A DNA stretch of 64,000 nucleotides from Paramecium sonneborni (lineage: Eukaryota; Ciliophora; Oligohymenophorea; Peniculida; Parameciidae), in NCBI GenBank assembly GCA_905182985.1, contig CAJJDN010000073.1, positions 391,714 through 455,713 of the forward strand, written 5' to 3'. A program made the translations under genes and the position numbers. The notes beneath the pieces were generated by a model that was not told the origin of the DNA, ran no database searches, and saw only the letters and a list, made by a program, of their open reading frames with translations. Of this stretch, positions 47,650 through 60,532 are shown piece after piece (position 1 is the stretch's first letter; every line of letters starts with the position of its first letter).

Positions 47650-47893
47650 ATGAAATAAACTTCCAAAGAAATAAGTAATGTGTTAATGAGAATCGAAGAA
47701 GAAAGGAAGGAGGGATCACTTTCCTATATCTAGACATTTTGTTCATCAAAAAGCAGAGAATTTTAGACTAGAATAATAAATTAGGGCTCTAAAAGCTGAA
47801 AAAACTGTCCTTCAATAATAATTACTTGGGTTCAAAGAAGAATTGGCGAAGTTGAACTTCAAGCTGGAAAAGAGTATGCATGATTATATATGA
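47650..47893 (+). CDS. Small coiled-coil protein, 70 aa
   Basis: ATG 47650 (MKQTSKEI), a 31-nt GTA...AAG intron at 47671-47701, then HFPISRHFVHQKAENFRLEQ and QIRALKAEKTVLQQQLLGFK ending LEKSMHDYI, TGA 47891-47893. The spliced length is a multiple of three. The second half is an amphipathic coiled coil. Other splice choices exist in this Arg/Lys-rich stretch but give poorer proteins. Its leader and first codons occur again, degenerate, at 45735-45829. Confidence 0.6.
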
Positions 47894-47981
47894 TTTATTT
47901 TTTATTATCTAGTACTAAATTCTTAGAGATAATTAGTAATTTAGAATGTTTAACATATTTATGAATGCTGGTATCATTTGA

Positions 47982-48870
47982 TCAATATCTAAAATTCTTA
48001 TCAATCTAAATACAAGCATCTTCCAATAGTTTTAACAATGCTTCAGTGGTGCTTTCTCTTTCCCTTCTTTCAAAGTTGATGTCTTATTACAATTTGCCAT
48101 GAACATCTTCTATCATTCTGAAGATTTTGCCTTAGGTTTCTTCTCTAACTTTCTTTTCTATCAACAATTGATCTGAGAATTTATTAATTTCTTAATCAAT
48201 TTGTTCACTTAAACCTTCCGATGATTCTTCTCTAAAATATCGAACAAAAATTATATACCTTGATCTTCTTTCTTAATCCAATTGATTTTTAACCAATTAA
48301 ATTTATTACAGCACTTCTGCAATTTTGGCTTAGCTTCTATCTTCATATTAATGATTGTTTCTAGTTATTGTCAATGTGATCTAAGTGAATCTTTCATCAA
48401 TCTGTTTTTATAATTTAGTCTCTCCCTATCCTCTAATATTTCTCTCTTATTCAAAAGACAAAGCTACGTTATCTGAAAGAGTTCTAAAATCTTTCTCCTT
48501 CTTATCATCAAAAGCCTAAATCTTACAAAAATTATCATACTTCTCTTTCTGACTTTTGGTTATGGGCAAAATCTTATAATTTTAGAACTTAATCCTTCAA
48601 AACCTTGAATCTCTATTCATCTTTTGGTTTTTCAGATGATAGAACATCTTCAATTATTTTTATTCTTTCTTCCAACACTTCTTTCTTTTCCAATTTATCC
48701 TTATCTATTCCATTCTAGATATGATTCCATTTATCAGATAGAAGTTTAATTCTTTATCTAGATGGTGAATCGAGATCTTAACTCAAATAATTTACTGTTG
48801 ATCTTTATGGACTAGATAATTATGATCTTTAAAGCTTTGATGTTGATAACTTTGAGGTTGACAATAACAT
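47982..48870 (-). CDS. SF-assemblin (striated-fibre protein), 280 aa
   Basis: Forms 2-nm filaments in striated rootlets attached to basal bodies (kinetodesmal fibre in Paramecium). Short Ser/Pro/Gln-rich head (MLLSTSKLSTSKLQRSQLSS ... DLDSPSRQRIKLLSDKWNHI) followed by a long segmented coiled-coil rod: KDFRTLSDNVALSFEQERNI, GETKLQKQIDERFTQITLTI, SEGLSEQIDQEINKFSDQLL, KVREETQGKIFRMIEDVHGK, ESTTEALLKLLEDACIQI. Head-plus-rod length fits the family. A TGA sits directly before the start ATG (48870), which fixes it. Introns 48540-48522 (19 nt) and 48258-48232 (27 nt). Confidence 0.88.
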
Positions 48871-49069
48871 TCAATGATATTTTGTTAAATAAATTTATTT
48901 CTGTATATAATTTCAATAATATCTCAAGTATTTTATTCTTTTTTTTTCTTGCCCAAATACCCAGTTTACTTTTTATATTAGTTAATTCATTCATATTATT
49001 ATATATAATTTAACTATCACTATCACATATACATGTAAAATTTATTTTAATTACTTTATTTCTTTTAAA

Positions 49070-50817
49070 ATGTAATAGACTTATTAAAATTGGATTGGAA
49101 TACAAATAACCGCTTCAACTAATGAAAATCCAAATAGAAATTATAAAATTGAATCTGTTATAGGTTCAGGCTCTTAAGGAACAGTTTTTTTAGCCAAGCA
49201 ATTTATGAATAATTTCTAAAATAGAAATGTGGCAATAAAAATACAACAAAATATGAGTAATTAAGAAATCTAATTCTTAACAACCTTAATTTAACATCAA
49301 AATTCAAATGAAAATATTTAGAATCCACAAAATTATAACCCCTCTTACATTGTTAGAATTTATGATTTATTTCAATATAATGATAATTGGTTAATGGTAA
49401 TGGAATAAGGTACCTAAGACCTCTTTAAATTTATTTAACTTAAACAATAAATTTCAGAAGAAAAATTAGTACAATTACTAAAATAAGTAAGTTTTAAAAT
49501 AAATAGATTACAAAATCTATCTCTTTTCTACATGAAAATTAGTTAATACATAGAGACATTAAGCCAGAAAATTACATTAAAGTTGGAGAAGATTATAAAT
49601 TAATTGATTTTGGATTGATTACAGCCTAATTCAGATTTAGAAAGACTCCAAATGTTGGTACAGTTTACTATCAAGCTCCTGAATTAATTGATAACTTAAG
49701 TTAGAATTATACATAAGCTATTGATGTATGGTCATTAGGATGCTTATTTTATGAAATAATTTCTGGAGAAACTTTGATGAAAGGAAATTCTTAAGATTAA
49801 ATTTAGAAAATTATATTGGCTCATAAAAACAATACTACATTTCTTTATTCAAAAATCAATGAATTAAATATTAATAAAGACATAAAAGACATAATTATTT
49901 CTATGTTAGATCCAAAACCATCTAATCGTTTAAAAGCTAAAGATGTTGTAGATTTATTAGATTCAAAATTTTCTCCATAAAAATTTCCAATTACTAATAA
50001 TTTTCATTTTCCTATAAATGTCCAAAACCCATAAAATAAAGCAGCTCCTCTTGTATTTTAACAAATGCCCCAATAGTAAGGATTTATGTTACAACAAAAT
50101 TAAGTTTAATAATAATAACTTTAAGACATGTTAAAGTAAATGCAATTATAGTAAACTTTACTTAACAGCTTTAATTTAAACTTTTAATAGCTTTTTGAAA
50201 CAGTTTTAGATATAAAAAAAGGATAAGAACAATTAAAAAATGAAATTAATCAGATTAGAAATGATCTTAAAACAGAAATTACAAATAGTGTTTTTGATAA
50301 ACTAAACAATATATAAGATAATTTAGTTAAAAAATTAGATAGCATCAATGAAGATTAAAAAGCTGTTAAAATTGATGATTAAAATAAACTATTTGCCTAA
50401 TTAAAGGATTAAATAACATAATATTAAGAGCCAATCTTTCATTAAGTGAAGGATTTCTAAGAGATTTCAGAAGAAATGAAAACAATTGTTTAATTTCAGA
50501 AAGATAAAAAAAAAGAAAATAGATAAGGTTTTGAATAGGGTTAGAATTTTCAAGAGAATACATAAAGCATATATGACGTCACTTATAAATAAAAAGTGAA
50601 AGCCCTATTCAACCAAGAGAGATTCAATTCAAACGATGTCGCTGAAAAGACGAAATAATAATAAATAAAAAATCAATAAAATGTTAAATAGTAATAAAAA
50701 AATGAAAAGGAATTTGTTTTTCAGAAAATTCAAACAATGAATGAATAAAAATAAAAAACATCGAAGGTTTAACAATAAGGACATGCCGATTAAATAAAAA
50801 TTGATTCTAATGATTGA
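49070..50817 (+). CDS. Protein kinase with Gln-rich coiled-coil tail, 575 aa
   Basis: Kinase residues ~30-310: [94 protein letters not shown] and MLDPKPSNRLKA. Tail: Gln-rich (QQMPQQQGFMLQQNQVQQQQ) then coiled coil ending HADQIKIDSND. One intron, 49487-49506 (20 nt), at the site shared by the other five tailed kinases; the second shared intron is absent here. Stop TGA 50815-50817. Confidence 0.88.
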
Positions 50818-50877
50818 AAAAATAAAAAAATATATTAATATATTGAAGTATTTTAATGAAATCAAATATTTTATAAA

Positions 50878-51404
50878 TCATGCTTTTATAATGTTCCTTA
50901 AACAACTTTTGATACAATCTCTGGCAAATGGAATGTAACTGGCTACATACCAGGTATATGAGCAAAACTCAGTCAATAAAAATATCAAAACGAGAAATTT
51001 CGATTTAAATAAATAAACTGAAAGAAAGATCATCACCAAAGAAGAAGCAAATATTATAGTTGTCACTTTTCTTTCTCTGTCAATCATATTTTCTAATTAC
51101 TTTTTGAATCCTATTAAAAATGCTGTACTATTTAAATTGACATTTCGATTACCCAAACAATGCCAAAATATTTCCTAGACTATAAGTAAGTGCAAATTTA
51201 TTTGGACTACCACTCAAAATTCCAATTAAGGACCCAAAGCTTAATATTTAGATAAAATATCCTTATGAAATTTATTGATTGGCTACCTAAAATAGAACAG
51301 AAAGCAAATCCCATTAATCTTTCTTTATATGAAAGTGAAGGGAAGAGACTTTCATTATCACTTTTTTATCTAGCAGGTCCACTAATATCAAATATTTCCA
51401 ACAT
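50878..51404 (-). CDS. SFT2-family Golgi membrane protein, 150 aa
   Basis: Four transmembrane segments: LMGFAFCSILGYFIQILSFG, FALTYSLGNILALFGTAFLI, TTIIFASSLVMIFLSVYLF and FLVLIFLLTEFCSYTWYVAS. The motifs YSLGNI, FLIG, and C-terminal WYVASYIPFARD are those of SFT2/Got1-type proteins, which act in ER-Golgi and endosome-Golgi vesicle transport. Introns 51286-51262 (25), 51152-51128 (25) and 51100-51077 (24 nt) give an exact frame. ATG at 51404-51402 is only 8 bp from the start of the divergent gene at 51413. Confidence 0.92.
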
Positions 51405-51412
51405 TTTAATTT

Positions 51413-51670
51413 ATGTAAATAAATATAAAACTCTTAACAAAAACAGGATGTAGTTTATGTTAGAAACCCATTTTCATTTTAAAAAGATTGAAAACTCATT
51501 ATGAAAATCAGCTAAGAATAGTATCAATAAATATCGACAACAGAAAGGAATATGAATAATACTTCTATAAAGTTCCTGTAATTCTTATAAATGAGAAAGC
51601 CGTATGCGAGATGAAAATCAATGAAAGTTTGATAAGATAAGAAATAGAGAACATTATATCAAGATAATGA
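51413..51670 (+). CDS. Small glutaredoxin-like protein, 85 aa
   Basis: Thioredoxin-fold protein of the short glutaredoxin-like type: first strand MQINIKLLTKTGCSLC with a CxxC (Cys-Ser-Leu-Cys), then LRIVSINIDNRKEYEQYFYK and VPVILINEKAVCEMKINESL, where the cis-Pro (KVPV) and following strand fit the family. Single exon, stop TGA 51668-51670. Likely a dithiol oxidoreductase or electron-transfer protein. Divergent from the SFT2 gene with almost no spacer. Confidence 0.82.
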
Positions 51671-52215
51671 ATTATAATATAATGAGTAACATAATAGAGA
51701 ATCAATCATTTAATTTATGAAGGAATTAAGAATCTTTATAATACTAATTTAGATTTTCTTTTTTTTTAAGGAAAACATTCAAAATTCTTAGAGTTTTATA
51801 TTTAGAAATATGATTAAGAAGTTAAAATTCTTTAAAATTAATCAAAATGGATAAAAAAATAAAAATTTTAGAAAATACTTTTTCTAATTAAGAATTATAT
51901 TTAAATAATTTATAGTATGATTGAATTCATATGAGTCCAATCTATTTTTGTATAATTGATATTTTAAAATAATCTAGTGTTCTATATCAAAAATTTAATA
52001 AAGGCATTTGAGGATTTTAAATTTTCATCTAATTTATTCAGATTTAATGTAAATTTTTATCTTGTTATTAAATTGTTTGACTAAAAAATAAAGAAAAATG
52101 TTAAAAATAGAATTTAAATAAGAAGGTTAAAATATTTATGGAGGACAGAATAGAAAATAATATTTAAAATAAAAGAAATGATATTTATAAAGATGAATAG
52201 ATTTTAAATGTAAAT
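51671..52215. other. Convergent intergenic region
   Basis: About 0.5 kb of AT-rich DNA between the glutaredoxin-like stop and the PEX6 stop. No feature found. Confidence 0.5.
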
Positions 52216-54483
<2,268 letters not shown>

Positions 54484-54508
<25 letters not shown>

Positions 54509-54850
54509 CCTTCTAATAAGAATATAATTTGATTATCTTTGGAGAATTATTTACATTATTTAATTCTATATTGATCTGAATCATTAACTTGCTGATAAAA
54601 GTTTAATTTATCTTATTTCAAATAAGATGTACTGAATTGCTGTTCTTTATGTATTTGCTATACAATTCTCTGCTCATTCAAATTCCCTCTATATTTGTTA
54701 TTTATATTTTAAACTACTTATTCTAATTTAATTAATTCTACTTATATCTGCTCTAATAATCCATTTTTAAATCATTACAAAATTAATTTATATTTAAAAT
54801 AATTTGGTTATTACATTTTACATTCTTTAATATTCATATGATTGAACACA
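54484..54850 (-). CDS. Possible small coiled-coil gene overlapping the PEX6 start
   Basis: Frame ending at TGA 54486-54484 reads NGLLEQIQVELIKLEQVVQN, INNKYRGNLNEQRIVQQIHK, SYLKQDKLNFYQQVNDSDQY, with protein-like coiled-coil composition over ~100 codons. Its upstream continuation (EDVFNHMNIKECKM) is in the same frame but is cut off by a TGA that no normal intron removes, and there is no ATG after that TGA. The end overlaps the first codons of PEX6. Either a real gene with an unresolved first exon or a relic. Confidence 0.35.
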
Positions 54851-54913
54851 TCCTCCTTAATTATTGTTTTAATGAACAATTACAAAAATTATTAAATATA
54901 TATATATATTTGA

Positions 54914-55840
54914 TCATTATTCATTTATTAAGTTATAAGAGTCTATCTTTTATTGAGAACAACTGTGTTATAACTTATTTTTAACTGCCAATTATTTTAT
55001 GAAAGTACAGTAACCTGGACATTCTAATTCTTGTAACTTACTCCATGTGCAAAATGATAAATTGCTTTTGTTCTTCTTTTTATCTTATATTTATTCGACA
55101 TTCTCCATATATTTTTATGAATCATCACTATTATGTAAATACTTATTATTTCCTTTACATTTACTCATACTTGTCGAACAATTTCTTACAAAAAATAATT
55201 TCATATATTTATCCTTTGTGTCTTATACCTCCTTTTTCTTTCTTGCATCTGCTGATGTTGTAAAATTGAACTAATGTGGATACTTATTCAATAACTCTTT
55301 AACTGCCACCTCCTGTATTTAATTCAATTATCTTTACGATTCTCTTGAAACTTTTTAAGCATCTTCCTTTGTTTATGCTAATATTCTTATCTCAAAGAAT
55401 TTGTTTATTTTAGATGAATTCATTAATGTTATTGGATCTTTTGGAACTTTTTCGAAAAATTCTTTAGGTTGCTTCTTCAATTTCTCTAATTTCTATAAAA
55501 TTCGATCATCCCACATTGTATCAGATGTTTATAATGCTTACTGATCCATTTTCTCATTTCTTTATAAGTCCTATATGAATTTTACTTCTGGTTTTTTTAT
55601 GTTTTTTCTTATATGCTTATTGATCAATACTTTCTAGTTGCTAAAGGCTGTTGATTTAACTCATCTTAACTTTATGATTACTTCTTCAATCCTGACAGTA
55701 TATGTTTGAATTCTATTCTCTATAATGGAACCGGTATTCTTTAATTGTAATAATACATTACAATAATAATATTTTCTTCTAATAATTATAATAACCACAC
55801 CTCCTAACAATATTAAATAAATTTTATTTAAATTTATCAT
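54914..55840 (-). CDS. Single-pass membrane protein with C-terminal cysteines (~290 aa)
   Basis: Starts MINLNKIYLILLGGVVIIII, an N-terminal signal anchor followed by basic RRKYYY. Middle is helical and charged (ILQKLEKLKKQPKEFFEKVP, EVAVKELLNKYPHQFNF). C-terminal third has spaced cysteines: NCSTSMSKCKG, SFCTWSKLQELECPGYCTFI, HSCSQQ, suggesting a disulfide-linked or metal-binding lumenal domain. Two introns fit: one of 34 nt (or 22 nt using the same donor) after RIEE, and one of 23 nt (GTATTGATC...ATAAG). Stop TGA 54916-54914. Family not recognised. Confidence 0.62.
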
Positions 55841-56567
55841 AACTTTATCAAAATCTATAAATCATCTACATATCTTTTAATTATGAATATAAGTGTAATA
55901 CTCTCGATATTACTCATTATATCCAATATTACTTAATTACTTTCTAAATTATGTAATTATTTATCCATTTATTTGATCTTAAAATTTAAATTATCTTTAG
56001 AATATTTTAATTAGGATTAGATCTAAATTTATCTATCCTATTAATAATTTTATTAATTGATTTATATTTTTATTAAATCTAAATTTAAAATATATCATCT
56101 TGATATGAAAAACTTTATTCATCAATTTGATTATTAAATACCAAATACTTATTAAGAAATCAGTTAAGTATTGAAACTGTGCTATTTCCTAAAACAATTA
56201 GCTCTCTTAATGGATATTTAGGTTTTGTTTCTTTTAAATTTTAAGATCTATAAATGAAGATAAATTGAATTACAAGCAATAATCAATAGTTCTATTAAAA
56301 GTATAAATAGATAATGATAAATGAAAATATTTTTTTTTCTTATTTTAATATAGTAAGAATTTAAGAAATGGATTTTTCTAAATGTATCATTGTTATTCTA
56401 ACAGTTTGAAAATATATTTTTATAATTTGAATAAAAGAAATTGAAATAATATAATCTAATTATAGTAGATGTTTAAATAATACTATATATATATTACTTA
56501 TTATGATGCAATCAAATGAGGATTTTTTAGAAAATATAATAAATTATCTACAATATTTAATTGATTA
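55841..56567. other. Divergent intergenic region
   Basis: About 0.7 kb between two divergent membrane-protein genes. Strongly AT-rich, no coding frame or repeat noted. Confidence 0.5.
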
Positions 56568-57976
56568 ATGCTGAATATAGTTTTATTAGTGGTACTATTG
56601 GTTGAGCTTTAAGCTGATAAATTGATATAAATTTAAGCATTATGGAGACACGGTGCAAGAACACCAATATATTGTAATTGGAATTGTATGTATTTCCGAA
56701 GTCATGAAATGCTTGAAGGTTATTTGACAGCAACAGGAATGAGGTAACATTATGTTTTAGGATAATGGATGAGAAAGAGATATATAGAAGATAATAAATT
56801 TTTAAGTGAAACATTTAATGCATCAGAAATAACTATATATGCTACAGATGTGAATCGTACAATAATGAGTGCAATGAGTAATTTTTAAGGAATGTATTCA
56901 AATAATGGACCTGATGTTCCAAATAATGTAGAGGATTCCTTTCTTAAACCACCAAATCCAAATGCTGAACCAGATGTAGATATTGGAAAATCAGCTCTAA
57001 GATTCAACATCTAGGTTCTTCCAATTCATATGAGAACAGCTTTAACTGATATTCAATTAAGAGCTTATGGATCACCATAATGTGCATAAGCAGCAAGGTT
57101 TTAGATTGAAAATTAACATACAGATTTAGTTAAGAATGTATCAGAAAAGGCACATGATACATTGATTTAATTTTGTAATGAAATGAATATTGATCCATAT
57201 AACTTTACAATATTCAATATGTCTGAATATATGGATACATTCTATTCGAGTATTTATAATGATTATCCAATGCCTACAAATTTAAAAAAGGAAACATATG
57301 ACAAAGCAGATTCAACTTATTCATTGACAATAGCTTTAAAGTTATATTAGACATGGAAGTATATTTATATTTATTAATATTTATAGATAAATAACAACAT
57401 AATCAGCTCCCTTTTTTGATTAATTCTTTGAATATACAGAGAAAGCATTAAATAAAAGTTAAACTTCATTCAAGTATGTTGTTTATTCAGCTCATGATGT
57501 TACTGTTTAATTGATAGCATCTGCTTTGAATATTACATCAGCTGAATGCATGGCTCAAGTATATCTTGGTTAGGAAGTATAAAATAAGAATTGTATATAT
57601 ACTTATCCTGGATTTGCATCTAATATTATTTGGGAATTGTGGTAAGATGATACTAATAATGAACCTTATCTCAAGATTCTATACAATGGTACTGAGATGA
57701 ATTTATGTAACTAAAATTCAACTAAGTGTTTTTATAAACATTTCAAAGAGTTGATTAATGCTCAGAAAGGAAATTTTTAAAATGATTGTGATATTGAAAT
57801 TGAACCTATTGTAAGATTTTTATAATAAATATTGTAAGATTGAGTACAGAGTACCAATTTGGATGACAACACTTACTATTATATTTATTGTTATCATTGT
57901 AGGATTTTGTTTCTATGGCATTTATTTGTATAAGTAGATAAGATAGGATAGAACTTTGTTAAGTTAGAATCTATGA
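56568..57976 (+). CDS. Histidine acid phosphatase, membrane-anchored, 450 aa
   Basis: Signal peptide MLNIVLLVVLLVELQA, catalytic ALWRHGARTPIYCNWN (RHGxRxP), IYATDVNRTIMSA, QVLPIHMRTA, and the second catalytic motif YVVYSAHDVTVQLIASAL (HD). Cysteines CMAQ..., NKNCIYTYPGFASNI and LCNQNSTKCFYKHF match the family's disulfides. A C-terminal segment TTLTIIFIVIIVGFCFYGIY is a transmembrane anchor with a short cytosolic tail, as in lysosomal acid phosphatase. Introns 57359-57386 and 57811-57838 (28 nt each); exact frame to TGA 57974-57976. Confidence 0.94.
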
Positions 57977-58059
57977 ATTATTCAATTTCATATATAAGTT
58001 AATCATTTATGTGATTATGAAATTCTTACATTTATAATTAAGAATATATTAAATTATTT

Positions 58060-58748
58060 ATGATAAAAACAACATAAACACCACTTAACAAAGAAGAATA
58101 AAGACGTTTAAATTAAATAGTTCAATAATTATTAGATTCTAATGATAGTGTAGAATTTAGACAACCAGTTGATTATAAAGCATTGAACTTACATGACTAC
58201 ATTATTATTGTTAAAAAACCAATGGATCTTGGCACTGTCTAAAGAAAATTAAATAGTAACACTTATAAGACAGTAGAAGAATGTTTAGATGATATTTAAT
58301 TGATTTGGGATAATTGCAAATTGTATAATGGTTCATAGAGCGTAAATATTATTACCAATAATAAAAGTGGATTACTAAGATAGCAGAGAAATTAGAGAGA
58401 TTATTTAAAAAGAATGTTAAAAACTATTTGCCTCTTGTAAATTTACCATAATTTGTGCCAAAATAAAAAGAGGTGGGAGCAGATGTATTTTAAGAAGAAC
58501 CATAAGATTAAGTGAGTTATAATGACAAGGTGGAATTTTCAAATAATCTTAAACAATTGGCTCCAGAATAGATTGGATTAATAGTTCATATGATTTAGAA
58601 TACATCTCCAAATGCTTTTATCGAGATAGAAGGAGAGAAGTATCAAATAATAGTAGATTATATTGAATACGAAGCATTCATAAAATGTTAAAAATAAATA
58701 TAGACTTGGATTGCAGGAGATACAATAAATAAGAAAGTGAAAATTTGA
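58060..58748 (+). CDS. Single-bromodomain BET-like protein with ET domain, 220 aa
   Basis: Bromodomain residues ~12-115: RQPVDYKALNLHDYIIIVKK then PMDLGTVQRKLNSNTYKTVE, LIWDNCKLYNGSQS (acetyl-lysine-binding YN), ITKIAEKLERLF. Residues ~155-205 form an extra-terminal (ET) domain: VEFSNNLKQLAPEQIGLIVH then IEIEGEKYQIIVDYIEYEAF. The pair bromodomain + ET defines BET proteins, which read acetylated histones; here there is one bromodomain instead of two. Intron 58342-58367 (26 nt). Stop TGA 58746-58748. Confidence 0.92.
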
Positions 58749-58838
58749 TATATATTTTATATATTATATATATTATATATATATAATAATTAAATATATA
58801 TTAAATATATTATATATATAATAATTAAATAATTAAAA
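58749..58838. repeat. AT dinucleotide-rich low-complexity tract
   Basis: Runs of (ta)n and taat directly after the BET gene stop. A unit of about 30 bp (atatattatatatataataattaaata) occurs twice in a row. Occupies nearly the whole space between convergent genes. Confidence 0.85.
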
Positions 58839-58864
58839 ATGAAAATACATAATAAAACAGATAA

Positions 58865-60500
58865 TCATTTCCAAATTACTAAATTTCCACGAGTATCTGC
58901 GGAATACATTTGTCCAGATACTGGATGAAAGGACACACTTAGAACAACACCTTCATGTTAACCCTTAGTTAGTTATTTATGAAATCTACCATTAATATTC
59001 CAAGAAATCAGACTGCTATCAGCTATATTATATAAAATGAAATTAATTACAATTTCCAGCAATAATATATTTCTCATCTGGTCCAAATGTAATCCTATTA
59101 TGATCATGACTATTCATATATTTATCATGTTCATAAGTTTTCAATAACTTATTCATTCTTAAATCATATGACTTAATATAATAGCCTTCTTTAGAACAAC
59201 ATAATAATGTATGATTGTCCTATGAAATGGAAATAGATGTAACAGAATCATCAAAAAATGATTTCTCTTAAAATATAGGTTTAGGATCACTTTTTAATGA
59301 GTAACCTCTAATAGATCCATCTCTATGTCCTGAAATGATTATTGGTACATTATGTTCACTAATTATTGATAATACTTAACTTCCTGTAGAAATAGTTCTT
59401 GTACAAAATTAATTATTAATATTCCATAATTTAATTTATCTATCTTTAGATCCAGAAACACATGAATCTTTATCTCCTCCTAAAAATGTTGAACATGTAA
59501 CCTAATCTACATGACCACTTCCTCTCATTTTTTATTTCCATTATTATAAATAAAATAATTAACAAGAATTATCTGTTGATGATACTAATATACAATCTTA
59601 AGATGGAGAGAATTCTACACTTGTAAATACTTCATCACCAGATGTTTAATATTGTGAAACCTAACTTAAATTAAATGGATCATATAATCTAATTGTTCTA
59701 TCACCACCACAAGTTGCTATCAATGTACCATTTAAATTTTAAGCTATTGCATAAATCTCTACATTATGAAATTTATTCAATCTCCTTACTACCATTTAAG
59801 GTATATCATCTAAAAAAGCATTCTTTGCTAATTATTATTCTGTGGCTAAGGGAGCTAAAGTTTAGAATTTTCCTTAATTCTACATGTCTTTATATTATTT
59901 ATTAAATCTATCTTAATCCTATTCCAAAACCTTTTTCTATCTCTATACACTTTCATTTAATTCATTTATTTCATTCAACTATTCCAAAATCTTCATCTTT
60001 TCTCTTAACATCATCTCTTCTAATTAACTCCTCACTAATGTTAATTATTAAATCTCTAATAATAATTTTTCTCTACTCTCTACTATTTCTCTTATATCTT
60101 TATTTTTCTATTCTAAAATATCTTCCAGTTTATTTATTTTTATTTACGATTCTAATTTATCACTCTCAAGATTCTTTATACATTCCTATTGTAATTCACT
60201 CTATTCCTTTAAATATTTATATTATTTAGATGTTTCTTAAACTTCTGTGTATAAATCTCTATTTTATCTTTCTAATTCTTCATTTCTCATCTATAATTCA
60301 ATCATTTCTTTTGGTTAAACTCCACTTTCTTACAATCCTTCTACTTTTACAAATAGTCGATTCTACTCTTAATATAATTCTATAGCTTTTTCATTTTCTT
60401 TATAATATTCTTCCATTAATCTTTAACTCATTGGTTTAGTAAACATCTCAGATAAATATTTCATATCTTGTATTCTATATTACTCAATTAAATCAATCAT
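58865..60500 (-). CDS. ATG16-like coiled-coil/WD40 protein, 535 aa
   Basis: Residues 1-210: N-terminal helix (MIDLIEQYRIQDMKYLSEMF) then a long coiled coil (EMIELQMRNEELERQNRDLY, RSQLEEMMLREKMKILEQLN). Residues ~225-535: seven-blade WD40 propeller, e.g. LIATCGGDRTIRLYD, ILVSSTDNSCQLFYL, SCVSGSKDRQIKLWNINNQF, IIISGHRDGSIRGY, LLCCSKEGYYIKSYDLRMNK, QMYSADTRGNLVIW. This order and blades such as VSGSKDRQIKLWNI, SGHRDGSIR and YDLRMNKLLK match ATG16L, which with ATG5-ATG12 directs ATG8 lipidation. Intron 59050-59023 (28 nt). Confidence 0.82.
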
Positions 60501-60532
60501 TTATTTTTTAAATTATATTTAATATATATATT

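Noticed and set aside
50366..50865. Minus-strand membrane-protein-like ORFs
   Set aside because: Antisense shadows of the Gln-rich tail of the 49070-50817 kinase.
55045..55274. Two overlapping plus-strand hydrophobic ORFs
   Set aside because: Antisense of the single-pass membrane protein gene 54914-55840, which has the coherent frame.
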